This document shows positions 52,859 to 60,602 of a stretch of DNA of 64,000 nt, one piece after another. Source of the stretch: Flavobacteriaceae bacterium PS02334 (GTDB lineage Bacteria > Bacteroidota > Bacteroidia > Flavobacteriales > Flavobacteriaceae); assembly GCA_029959295.1 (NCBI GenBank), contig JASCOH010000001.1, positions 434,001 through 498,000 on the forward strand. Direction: 5' to 3'. The translations under genes and the position numbers were made by a program. The notes below the pieces were generated by a model, which was not told where the DNA came from, ran no database searches, and saw only the letters and a program-made list of their open reading frames with translations. Position 1 is the first letter of the stretch; every line of letters starts with the position of its first letter.

Positions 52859-54733
52859 TCATTTATTTTTTGTGATAAAATCGTAAATCTCAATTGTCAA
52901 ATTTTCAATCTCTTTATTTTTAGACAAAATATCCCAAGAGAAATTTTTATTAAACACTAATTCACTCAATTCTCTTTTATTGATTATAGTCCCGAATGAA
53001 TCAGATTTTACTTCATAAGTAGATTGATTAAGAATATATATTCCCGAAATTTTACCAATTTTATTTCTTAATTCTTCTAGAAATTCTCCGACATACTTTT
53101 TTTCAAAATCAATCGAATTAACTTCTGATAGTGCCTGATTTATTTTTTGCATAATTTCATCTTTATTAGATTTAATCAATGTTTTATTGCAAAAAACGGG
53201 TAATATTTCTTTCCATATATCATTTATTAATAGATTTTCAACTTCTCGTAACTTCCATAAAATTTTTGGAATAAAATTTTCCGTTTGAGCTTCTTCAAAG
53301 GCTTTCAAGCGTTTACCTTTCTTCGTGCTTAATTTTGAATCATCTGAATCTGCTAATAAAAATATTCTATTACTTATTGCTAAAGCCTGTATATCCTTTA
53401 TTACAAGTTCCTCTTCTTCTTTTTCAAGTTCATTCTCGAAAATATAATGATCGATGTTAGAACCCGCATATTCAAAAAAAGCAAAATCTATATCCTCTTT
53501 CGGATAAAATACTTTTTTTGACTCGCAATATGATTTTAGGAATGCTTTAATATAGTTTCTATCTGAAATTCCTTCAACCCAAATGCTGCAATTAGCCATA
53601 AAAACAGATGAATTATTTACACCTAAATCTTTCAGTAGCTTATTATCCCCACGATAAACATTTTTAATTACAAATTGTTTATCATTCAAATTATTATTTT
53701 TCGGAGAAAAAGAGTAAATAGATACATAATCTTTTTCGATAATTAAGTCTAAAAAATGATTTGAATGAGTTGAAATTACGTAAACCAATTTTTTTTCTCT
53801 TAAATCTTTGTTAGATGAAATTTGTTCTAAAAACAATCTTTGCATGCCAGGATGTAAATTAAGTTCTGGCTCATCAATAAATATGAGTGAATTCGGTTTT
53901 GCCATAAAAATTTTATACATTAAAATAATTATTGCTTGTATACCATCTCCTAATTGAAATAAATTTCTAGTTTTCTTTTCTCCTTCAATATGAACACTAA
54001 TTATTTCTAGATGATTGTTACCTTTTAAGCTTTCATCCTTGTTGAATTCAGCTACTATGTCTATCTGTTTTCCACCAAAGAAATTCTTACTTATAAATTT
54101 TTCAAATTTTTCAAAAGATTCCCTAATTTCTCTTTTTGAATTTCTTGTGTTAAGAATATCCTTATATAAATGTATTCCAGTAAATACTTCAACATCAATC
54201 TTATTTAAATCGTAGTATTTATTCAATGTTTCTAAATAAATATCATTTTCTATTTTTTTATAACCCCTAATACCATCATGATTGAATAAAGAATGAGCAG
54301 TTCTTAATGTAGGTATGTAATAAATTGAATTATATTCTAAATATTTAATTAATCTTGCATACTTATCTATTTCAAATTTCTCTAAAGAATTATTTCCATA
54401 GTAACGATTTAATATTTGTACATTTTTTTCATGTATTGCAGTAATTCCAGAATCTTTTTTTAGAATCTCTAATTTCATATTATTCTGATATGTTCTAGAA
54501 TTTATTCTATTAACTGCCTCGTTATAATTATGATAGTCGAGATTATTAATTGTATTAAATTTTTTATTAGACATAAGATATCTCATAAATCTGCTTTTAC
54601 CACTATTATTAGCTCCTACAATAATATTTATAATATTAAATGAGGGAATATATTTTAAAGATTCTGTTTCGTTATACAAAAAATAATCTTGAAATATACC
54701 TGCATCTTCAAAAATTAATTCGTAAGTATTCAT
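52859..54733 (-). CDS. OLD-family ATPase/nuclease (ABC ATPase plus Toprim)
   Basis: A 624-aa protein. The P-loop GANNSGKS is at residues 40-47, the signature-like LGDGIQ at 261-266, Walker B SLIFIDEPELNLHPG at about 282-296 and the His loop at STHSNH. The C-terminal Toprim part has IWVEGISDRNY (Glu387) and LLADSDD (Asp462/Asp464). OLD proteins are DNA nucleases, and several act in phage defence (for example with GajB or PARIS partners). No second defence gene is adjacent. Composition is more AT-rich than its neighbours, which hints at transfer. Confidence 0.87.
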   Translation of the reverse strand: MNTYELIFEDAGIFQDYFLYNETESLKYIPSFNIINIIVGANNSGKSRFMRYLMSNKKFNTINNLDYHNYNEAVNRINSRTYQNNMKLEILKKDSGITAIHEKNVQILNRYYGNNSLEKFEIDKYARLIKYLEYNSIYYIPTLRTAHSLFNHDGIRGYKKIENDIYLETLNKYYDLNKIDVEVFTGIHLYKDILNTRNSKREIRESFEKFEKFISKNFFGGKQIDIVAEFNKDESLKGNNHLEIISVHIEGEKKTRNLFQLGDGIQAIIILMYKIFMAKPNSLIFIDEPELNLHPGMQRLFLEQISSNKDLREKKLVYVISTHSNHFLDLIIEKDYVSIYSFSPKNNNLNDKQFVIKNVYRGDNKLLKDLGVNNSSVFMANCSIWVEGISDRNYIKAFLKSYCESKKVFYPKEDIDFAFFEYAGSNIDHYIFENELEKEEEELVIKDIQALAISNRIFLLADSDDSKLSTKKGKRLKAFEEAQTENFIPKILWKLREVENLLINDIWKEILPVFCNKTLIKSNKDEIMQKINQALSEVNSIDFEKKYVGEFLEELRNKIGKISGIYILNQSTYEVKSDSFGTIINKRELSELVFNKNFSWDILSKNKEIENLTIEIYDFITKNK

Positions 54734-54776
54734 ATCTATATCTTATTTTACCCAATTAATAAAACCCCCATCCAAT

Positions 54777-55478
54777 TCATCTCCCATCTTTCAACACACC
54801 AGCATGCCCCTCATTAAACTTCACCGTCTCCACCAAATAATCCACTAGCAAATTTTCCCTTTTGTGCAAATATTTTTCATTCTGACCAGCTTTGATTTCC
54901 ATCAATTCCAAAACCTTTTCCTGCACGTTTAAAGGCGCAATCGGCAATAATTCGGCGAAAGCCACGGGCGGAAAACTGTTGTTTTCTATAATCCATTTTC
55001 CGGCCAAAGCCGTTCGCAACGCGTAGAAATAATTTTTCAGCTTTACTTCTTCGGCTTGGCAGGCCTCCATAAAATTCTTGGTCGTTCCCAGATAATGGTG
55101 CAGACAGGCAATAGGCGAAAAACAATCTTGTGCCAAACTTCGCATTTGGGTTACAAACGCTTCATTTTCAAAATACACCACTGGCGAATACAGCCATTCC
55201 AGCAAAGGTGCGTTTGATTTGGCCAATAACCTTACGGTTTTCCGCAAATCCCAACCAGAGCCGTCTAAATCGTCTTCGGTCATGAACTCAATCACATCCG
55301 TTTTCTCCCAAAGCGATAAGTAATACTGTAAATCGTGCTTGTATATAAACCGAATGTCATAGTCACTGTCTGGCGAAGCAAATCCCCAAGCACGGCTTCC
55401 TGATTCTACTGCAAATACTATTTCAACTTGTTTCTCTTTTTCTATTTGCTTGAGCTTTGCTATTATTTTTTCTTTCAT
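54777..55478 (-). CDS. YcgL-like (COG3541) nucleotidyltransferase
   Basis: A 233-aa protein with a DNA-polymerase-beta-type nucleotidyltransferase start: SGSRAWGFASPDSDYDIRFIY, with the GSR motif at 27-29 and the metal-binding Asp39/Asp41. The rest is helical (SPIACLHHYLGTTKNFMEACQAEEVKLKNYFYALRTALAGKWIIENN). This family is commonly found with RtcB. A role in modifying RNA ends, for example before ligation, is plausible but unproven. It lies downstream of rtcB on the same strand, after the 42-bp repeats, 7 nt after the repeat-encoded ORF. Confidence 0.82.
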   Translation of the reverse strand: MKEKIIAKLKQIEKEKQVEIVFAVESGSRAWGFASPDSDYDIRFIYKHDLQYYLSLWEKTDVIEFMTEDDLDGSGWDLRKTVRLLAKSNAPLLEWLYSPVVYFENEAFVTQMRSLAQDCFSPIACLHHYLGTTKNFMEACQAEEVKLKNYFYALRTALAGKWIIENNSFPPVAFAELLPIAPLNVQEKVLELMEIKAGQNEKYLHKRENLLVDYLVETVKFNEGHAGVLKDGR

Positions 55479-55485
55479 AAGGTTT

Positions 55486-55707
55486 TTAAGTTATTTTCTT
55501 GACTGATAGAGTTTGGCTTTGTGGCAATTGAATTAGGTTTAATACAAATCTAATTAGCAGTAAGCAGAATCTAATTCGGTTTAATACCAATCTAATTAGT
55601 AGTAAGAAGAATCTAATTTGGTTTAATACCAATCTAATTAGAAGTAAGCAGAATCTAACTTGGTTTAATACCAATCTAATTAGCAGTAAGAAAAATCTAA
55701 TTTGCAT
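55486..55707 (-). CDS. Repeat-encoded hydrophobic 73-aa ORF
   Basis: An ORF made almost wholly of 14-residue units like IRFFLLLIRLVLNQ. It starts at an ATG about 16 nt after a perfect -7 box (TACATTTG) and stops 7 nt before the nucleotidyltransferase start. The placement would allow translational coupling, but the sequence is fully explained by a 42-bp tandem repeat, so it may be non-coding. No family match. Confidence 0.3.
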   Translation of the reverse strand: MQIRFFLLLIRLVLNQVRFCLLLIRLVLNQIRFFLLLIRLVLNRIRFCLLLIRFVLNLIQLPQSQTLSVKKIT

Positions 55708-55709
55708 TT
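55525..55709. repeat. 42-bp tandem repeat, about 4.4 copies
   Basis: Units start at 55525, 55567, 55609 and 55651, with a partial fifth at 55693. The consensus centre is GGTTTAATACCAATC with AATCTAATT before and CTAATTAG after. Each unit can form a small hairpin (TTGGT/ACCAA). The period is a multiple of three and holds one frame open. The first unit is the most diverged. Confidence 0.9.
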
Positions 55710-55722
55710 AACACTTACTTCT

Positions 55723-55730
55723 CAAATGTA
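55723..55730 (-). promoter_or_regulatory. -7 box upstream of the repeat ORF and nucleotidyltransferase
   Basis: TACATTTG on the minus strand matches TAnnTTTG exactly. It lies just beyond the rtcB terminator. A -33 element is less clear. Confidence 0.5.
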
Positions 55731-55744
55731 TATAAAAAACAACC

Positions 55745-55768
55745 ACAAAAAAGCAGGTAGTTTTACCT
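55745..55768 (-). terminator. Terminator after the rtcB 3' tRNA-like element
   Basis: The stem AGGTA/TACCT, read on the minus strand, is followed by GCTTTTTTG. The stem is short but the T run is clear. Confidence 0.6.
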
Positions 55769-55877
55769 ATTCTTGTGATTGCTAAATATCCAGCTGTTTT
55801 CCCAACTTAAACTACTACGGCTTATGGGTAGCGCAGACGGATTTGAACCGCCATCTTCTGGAATCAATTATTTTATT
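55769..55877 (-). ncRNA. Permuted tRNA-like element in the rtcB 3' region (YrlA-like candidate)
   Basis: On the minus strand, starting right after the rtcB stop, the order is as follows. Stem strand TCCAG (55858-55862) comes first, then 5 linker nt and the T-arm GGCGG-TTCAAAT-CCGTC (55836-55852). TGCGCTACCCA follows, ending as a tRNA 3' end with CCA. Next are GTAG, the T8-A9 pair, the D-arm GTTT-AAGTTGGGA-AAAC (55796-55812) and stem strand CTGGA (55789-55793). CTGGA pairs TCCAG exactly. CTAC/GTAG closes the acceptor with a 9-nt loop. So the halves are permuted and the molecule exits through the anticodon stem, as in the YrlA tRNA-mimic module. Confidence 0.6.
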
Positions 55878-57299
55878 TTAATCCTCTCGGCTTCCATCAT
55901 CCGCCATTCTTACCATTTTAGGCGTAAATTTTGCCACAACATCTACCAAGTCTTCCTGCGAAGCCATGACCCTATTGATATCTTTATAAGCCATTGGCGC
56001 TTCGTCTAAACCAGCGCCAATCAGCGTCACGCCGTGGTCTTTCAAGACAGCCTGCATCTCGTTTTTGGTAATTGTTTTGATGGCTTGCGTTCGGCTCATC
56101 TGCCTTCCGGCACCATGCGAAGCGGAGTTGATGGCGTTTTCCTCGCCTTTTCCTCGCACTAGAAATCCGGGTGCGGTCATGCTTCCCGGAATGATTCCCA
56201 TCACGCCTTTTCCTGCCGGAGTTGCCCCTTTTCTATGCACGATGACTTCTTCTCCGTTCCAAACTTCCTTCCAAGCAAAATTATGGTGGTTTTCTACCTT
56301 TGCCAAAACGGTTGCTCCTAAAGCTTTTTCCATTTTAGCATGGATAATTTCGTGGCAGGCTGAAGCATAATCTCCCGCAAGATTCATCGCAATCCAATAT
56401 TCTTGGCCTAAGGAAGAATTCATATCTAAATATGCCAGATTCTTGGCAACATCAGGCAATTTGCAGACATCTTTGGCCAGCTTAGTGTAATGTCCGGCAA
56501 CGGTCGCTCCGAAACCTCTCGAACCGGAATGTGTCAGCAGCGCTACATATTTCCCTTTTGGAATATTCAAAACGGTATCGTCTTTCGCAAATTCCAAGAT
56601 TCCGAATTCCACGAAGTGATTCCCTCCGCCAGAAGAACCCAATTGCGACCAGGCCTTGTCTTTCAAATTCTTGACAAAAGAATTGGTTTCAAAATCTGGG
56701 TTTTCCAAAACCGCATGGTCCGATTTATACTGTCCGTGGAAACCGTGGCCGGCGCCAAATTTAGTATGCGCCACCAATTCTCTCTTGAACTTCGCTTCAT
56801 TGGCATAATAAAAATCTTCAGGAATATCATAAACCGACAAAGCCATTCGACAACCGATATCAACACCCACGCCATAAGGAATAATTGCATTATTTGTTGC
56901 CAGAACGCCTCCAATCGGCAATCCATACCCTTGATGCGCGTCAGGCATCAAAGCTCCGGCAACGGTTACAGGAAGCTGCATTGCGACCTTCATCTGCTTG
57001 ATGGCGCCTTCCTCAATATGATCTAAACCATAGGCAGAAAAAGCATCCGGATTTTGGTTCAAGGCAATAAAATCTTCTGGCTTTTCATTCGCTTTTTCAA
57101 TTAAGGCAATGGCAAGCTTGCTGAAAACTTTATCGTCGATATAACTTTCTGGCGCAGCTAAAATAGCTGTATAGTGTTCCATCATCTCTTCTTTTGTAAA
57201 ACCATTTCTTCCTCGGTTAATTTTCAAGGCGATCCCTAAAACAGTTCCTTCTGCATATCCTAATGCTAATAAATCGTTTCCGTTGATTGGTGTTTTCAT
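55878..57299 (-). CDS. rtcB: RtcB RNA-splicing ligase
   Basis: The ATG at 57299 (MKTPINGNDLLALG) is chosen over a TTG 24 nt earlier, which lies too near the promoter. The 473-aa product joins RNA 2',3'-cyclic phosphate or 3'-phosphate ends to 5'-OH using GTP and Mn. Metal and guanylate residues are present: Asp147 and Cys150 in GVDIGCRM, His228 in GGGNHFVE, His257 in LTHSGSRG, His338/His339 in NHHN, and the guanylated His395 in ASHGAGR. No RtcA or archease is nearby. Operator copy 2 precedes it and a tRNA-like element follows. Confidence 0.95.
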   Translation of the reverse strand: MKTPINGNDLLALGYAEGTVLGIALKINRGRNGFTKEEMMEHYTAILAAPESYIDDKVFSKLAIALIEKANEKPEDFIALNQNPDAFSAYGLDHIEEGAIKQMKVAMQLPVTVAGALMPDAHQGYGLPIGGVLATNNAIIPYGVGVDIGCRMALSVYDIPEDFYYANEAKFKRELVAHTKFGAGHGFHGQYKSDHAVLENPDFETNSFVKNLKDKAWSQLGSSGGGNHFVEFGILEFAKDDTVLNIPKGKYVALLTHSGSRGFGATVAGHYTKLAKDVCKLPDVAKNLAYLDMNSSLGQEYWIAMNLAGDYASACHEIIHAKMEKALGATVLAKVENHHNFAWKEVWNGEEVIVHRKGATPAGKGVMGIIPGSMTAPGFLVRGKGEENAINSASHGAGRQMSRTQAIKTITKNEMQAVLKDHGVTLIGAGLDEAPMAYKDINRVMASQEDLVDVVAKFTPKMVRMADDGSRED

Positions 57300-57320
57300 G
57301 TTTTCTATTTTTTGATAGTA

Positions 57321-57327
57321 CAAAGAT
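57321..57327 (-). promoter_or_regulatory. -7-like box of the rtcB promoter
   Basis: ATCTTTG on the minus strand (CATCTTTG against TAnnTTTG) lies 8 nt from operator copy 2. No good -33 TTTG is present at standard spacing, which fits a promoter that needs an activator. Confidence 0.55.
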
Positions 57328-57335
57328 GATTATGC

Positions 57336-57360
57336 TACTGCGCAATTATTTTGCGCAGTA
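57336..57360. promoter_or_regulatory. Inverted-repeat operator, copy 2 (rtcB / WYL intergenic)
   Basis: A perfect 9-bp inverted repeat TACTGCGCA / TGCGCAGTA with spacer ATTATTT. It sits between divergent rtcB and the WYL regulator gene. It is nearly identical to copy 1. Confidence 0.75.
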
Positions 57361-57405
57361 AAAAAGAATAATTACATTTAACAAAAATCTTTCAATTTTA
57401 CAGAA

Positions 57406-58416
57406 ATGTCTCAGAATAAAAACGCCTTAATCCGATACAAAACTATAGACAAATGCCTTCAAAATCAATACAGAACTTGGACATTAGAAGATTTGAGGAA
57501 TGCCTGTTCAGAAGCTTTATTTGAATATGAAGGAAAAGAAAACTCCGTAAGCAAAAGAACTACGCAATTAGATATTCAGTTGATGCGAAGTGAGAAATTA
57601 GGCTATAATGCGCCGATTGTGGTGTATGACAGAAAGTTTTACAAATATGAAGACGAAGACTATTCGATAACCGATATTCCGTTGACAGAAACGGACATTA
57701 ATGTTTTGACAGAAACCGTTTCGATGCTGAAACAATTTAAGGATTTCTCTTTATTCAGCGATGTTTCGGATATTTTGCAAAGACTGGAAGATAAGATCTA
57801 TGCCGAAAAATCGCATTCGCAACCCGTTATTTATTTGGATAAAAATGACAATTTAAAAGGACTGCATTTTTTGGATGTTTTGTACCAAGCCATCATTAAG
57901 AAGATGGTGGTCAGACTGACCTATAAATCATTCAAGTCAAGAGAAGAGCAGACATTTAACTTCCATCCTTTTATATTGAAGGAATTCAACAACAGATGGT
58001 TTTTGGTTGGAAAGAAAAAAGCATCCGCACCGGTCAGCAATTTAGCTTTGGACAGAATTGTGGCTATCGATTTTGATTTTACTCTTCCTTATGTTGAAGA
58101 AAATTTTGATGCTGAACAATTTTATAAAGATGTCATCGGAGTTACCGTAAATCAAGGAAACCGAACACAAAAAATCCAACTTTGGATTGATAGAGATAAT
58201 GCGCCATATATAATCACAAAGCCTTTTCATCATTCCCAAAAAATTGTAAACCAGGAAGAAAACGGAAGCATAATAATTAGCTTGGACTTAAAAATCAACA
58301 ATGAATTTGAAAGATTAGTTCTGGGTTTTGGCAATTGTATAAAAGTTTTATCTCCTGAAAATTTGCAAAAGCGGATGATTGAAAAGTTTCGTTTGGCATT
58401 AGAAAATTACGTTTAA
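57406..58416 (+). CDS. WYL-domain transcriptional regulator
   Basis: A 336-aa protein. An N-terminal DNA-binding part (KCLQNQYRTWTLEDLRNACSEALFEYEGKENSVSKRTTQLDIQLMRSEKLG, winged-helix-like) is followed by a WYL domain (about 160-230; VVRLTYKSFKSREEQTFNFHPFILKEFNNRWFLVGKKK) and a C-terminal WCX-type domain. WYL proteins sense nucleic acids or nucleotides. Divergence from rtcB across operator copy 2 makes it the likely controller of rtcB and, through copy 1, of the slipin unit. This replaces the RtcR activator of enterobacteria. Confidence 0.88.
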   Translation: MSQNKNALIRYKTIDKCLQNQYRTWTLEDLRNACSEALFEYEGKENSVSKRTTQLDIQLMRSEKLGYNAPIVVYDRKFYKYEDEDYSITDIPLTETDINVLTETVSMLKQFKDFSLFSDVSDILQRLEDKIYAEKSHSQPVIYLDKNDNLKGLHFLDVLYQAIIKKMVVRLTYKSFKSREEQTFNFHPFILKEFNNRWFLVGKKKASAPVSNLALDRIVAIDFDFTLPYVEENFDAEQFYKDVIGVTVNQGNRTQKIQLWIDRDNAPYIITKPFHHSQKIVNQEENGSIIISLDLKINNEFERLVLGFGNCIKVLSPENLQKRMIEKFRLALENYV

Positions 58417-58451
58417 AAATAAAGACAGCACTGAGGCTGTCTTTATTTTTA
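58414..58451. terminator. Bidirectional terminator between WYL and peroxidase genes
   Basis: AAAATAAAGACAGC/GCTGTCTTTATTTT forms a 14-bp stem with a 6-nt loop. Confidence 0.9.
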
Positions 58452-58463
58452 ATTTTATACTGC

Positions 58464-59891
58464 TTAGGCAACAGTTGCAGCAATTTCCTGCAGTGCTGAA
58501 ATGGAAGGCAGTAAAAAGTAAGCCGTTCCTCTAGTGACCACAAATTGAGGCAGAGGTCCGGTAATGACAATGTTTTTGCCGTCTTCCATTGGTATGGTAA
58601 AATTCTGGTCCATATTACTTTGCGCAAAACGATTCGCGATCAATGGATCTTGCGGCGTCTTTTTATCTCCAAAAACTGGACTGAAATTATTCATATTAAT
58701 CCAGCCATAAATAGTCTCGAACTGGCTGCTCAAATCACCACAGAGAAATAAGCCAATCAAGCCTCTGTCAGCATCTTTATCAACAGCTATTGGTGCTCCG
58801 TAAGCCATGCCGCGTCTTAAAATTCTAGGAACAAGATCAGAACCGGCAACTTCAACGCCTTCATCTCTCGGATTAGAAACCCTGGTATGCGCAGAAAAAG
58901 GACATTTCAGACCTTGCATGTCATCATTGGCCTTGTATTGAAAATCAGTGCTTTTTGAAGTGCTCTGTTCAGGATTTTCAGGAGAAAGTACCAGCGGAGA
59001 GCCATTTCGCCAGCGTCCGCACATTTTAGCGGCAAGCCATTCAACAGTATATTCTTTTGTCTTGTTCAGCTGAGGCGCTATTTTTTCTGCCTGCTCTTCT
59101 AAAAAGCTATTGAAAGCTTCGGTATTTTGATGGAGAATTCGGAAAGCGTTGTAACAGCCGTTTTTGGCAAACTTAGCTTCCGGACCAGAAAGCGGCCCCG
59201 GTATTGGGTCTGGAAGCGTGCTATATCCTATCAAAAAATTGTTCAGATCTTGCGGATCTGCTCCTGCAGGATCATCATTCATATCAGGATTATCAATCGA
59301 ATCCCTATATCTGAAATGTACATAATCATCTGGTATCAAAGGATATTGCTCTAGCCTTCCTGTTTCTGACACTAATGGTTTTAGCTCTGCCACCGCTCCC
59401 TTGCTTTTCTCGGCCGCATCTGTAATAATGGCAGCAATCTTATCCAAAGCGCCAGGATTCATGGCATAAGCATGTACTACGCAGTGCACATCTTCATTAG
59501 CAAATTTTTTATTCCACCAATTTTTAGGATCGCCATCGCCATAATCACCCAGCGACTGCTGTGCATTATTCTTATTCCAAGGTCCTTTTTTAAATGTGGC
59601 CGGAAAACTGGAGGCCTGAACATTAAGTTCGGGTTTCACGATTGCAATTCCTCCGGCGGTAAGGCCGATGTTTAGCATATACTCTGGCTTTAGCGCGCCC
59701 CAGTCTTCGGCATTTTGGAGATATGGTAAAAGATCTTTAAAAAAATCTCTGACAGCTTGAGTTTCAGTTTTTGATTTAGAAGTGAATTTAAAAAGCAGGT
59801 GCACTGAACAAGGATGCGTGTAGCCGCGAATTATGAGTCCTTGTATATCATGCAATTCGGGCACAACTGGGGGAATTTGTGTATTGGTCAT
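58464..59891 (-). CDS. DyP-like heme peroxidase
   Basis: A 475-aa protein of the dye-decolorising peroxidase superfamily. The proximal heme block CPFSAHTRVSNPRDEG has the His ligand, RILRRGMAYG follows, and GLIGLFLCGDLSSQFETIYGWINMN matches the distal part. The usual GxxDG motif is replaced by GYSTLPDP, so the catalytic Asp context is atypical. No signal peptide. It is downstream of a 150-aa gene with a 70-nt gap, probably one operon. Substrate unknown. Confidence 0.8.
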   Translation of the reverse strand: MTNTQIPPVVPELHDIQGLIIRGYTHPCSVHLLFKFTSKSKTETQAVRDFFKDLLPYLQNAEDWGALKPEYMLNIGLTAGGIAIVKPELNVQASSFPATFKKGPWNKNNAQQSLGDYGDGDPKNWWNKKFANEDVHCVVHAYAMNPGALDKIAAIITDAAEKSKGAVAELKPLVSETGRLEQYPLIPDDYVHFRYRDSIDNPDMNDDPAGADPQDLNNFLIGYSTLPDPIPGPLSGPEAKFAKNGCYNAFRILHQNTEAFNSFLEEQAEKIAPQLNKTKEYTVEWLAAKMCGRWRNGSPLVLSPENPEQSTSKSTDFQYKANDDMQGLKCPFSAHTRVSNPRDEGVEVAGSDLVPRILRRGMAYGAPIAVDKDADRGLIGLFLCGDLSSQFETIYGWINMNNFSPVFGDKKTPQDPLIANRFAQSNMDQNFTIPMEDGKNIVITGPLPQFVVTRGTAYFLLPSISALQEIAATVA

Positions 59892-59961
59892 GAAATTAAG
59901 TTTTAATTATAAAAAACAGCAGGATCAGATGATCCTGGCTGCAATTCTTATTCTTTCTTTT

Positions 59962-60414
59962 TTATTGCGGAAATGCGTCTACAATCTGCTTTACTGACTC
60001 TGGATAAGCATAATAAAGGTCTTCCGATTCGCTTAAGTTGCGCTCGTTGATAAAATTAGAAAAGATAGTATAAGTAATAGCTGCTGGATCCGTTGGAAAA
60101 TCAGCAGGCTTGTTTGACCATAATTGAATAACACCAATAAAGGCGGCTTTGATAGTATCTGAATTTTTATAAAAAGCCTCTAGATAAGAATTCATGTTTC
60201 CGTCAAATTCAGTGATTACCAATATGCCGGCTATTCCTTCGCCATTAGTATTCGGCACCAGGGCAATTCGTGCATAATGAACAATAGCCATTTTATCTAA
60301 AGAAGCCTTGGTCACAGGATTATTAAAATTTTTATAAATAAATTGTGCTTTTTCCTGCACCTCTGGGGTTTGATAAATCGGCACATACATCGTTAATGGA
60401 TTTACTGTTTGCAT
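59962..60414 (-). CDS. Conserved-looking protein partnered with the peroxidase
   Basis: A 150-aa protein with no signal peptide or membrane helix. The segment MAIVHYARIALVPNTNGEGIAGILVITEFDGNMNSYLEAFYKNS...IQLWSNKPADFP has the feel of the ferredoxin-like domain found beside or within heme peroxidases of this group. Its position upstream of the peroxidase gene on the same strand suggests a joint function. The family call is from memory of patterns and is tentative. Confidence 0.55.
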   Translation of the reverse strand: MQTVNPLTMYVPIYQTPEVQEKAQFIYKNFNNPVTKASLDKMAIVHYARIALVPNTNGEGIAGILVITEFDGNMNSYLEAFYKNSDTIKAAFIGVIQLWSNKPADFPTDPAAITYTIFSNFINERNLSESEDLYYAYPESVKQIVDAFPQ

Positions 60415-60602
60415 AATTTTAGATTTGGTTTAGTGGTTGCCTACTCTTTGATTCCGTTTTCAGCTTCGCGGGCTGTGATTGTTGCAGCAGAGTAAAGGTA
60501 AATTGTTGAATTGTATGGAGATATAGTATAAATACCTGTTTTACAATTATTTGAATATAAAATGCTAGACAGTATTTAGCATTCTAACAATTTAGAATCC
60601 TA

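Noticed and set aside
55525-55709. 42-bp repeats as a CRISPR array
   Set aside because: The whole 42-bp unit is repeated without unique spacers, and no cas genes are near.
56490-57026. 178-aa plus-strand ORF antisense to rtcB
   Set aside because: It is an antisense shadow of a well-supported RtcB protein.
49460-57360. The two GCGCA inverted repeats as ends of a mobile element
   Set aside because: They are in the same orientation, no transposase or target duplication is seen, and both lie at the same distance from promoter-like boxes, which fits operators better.
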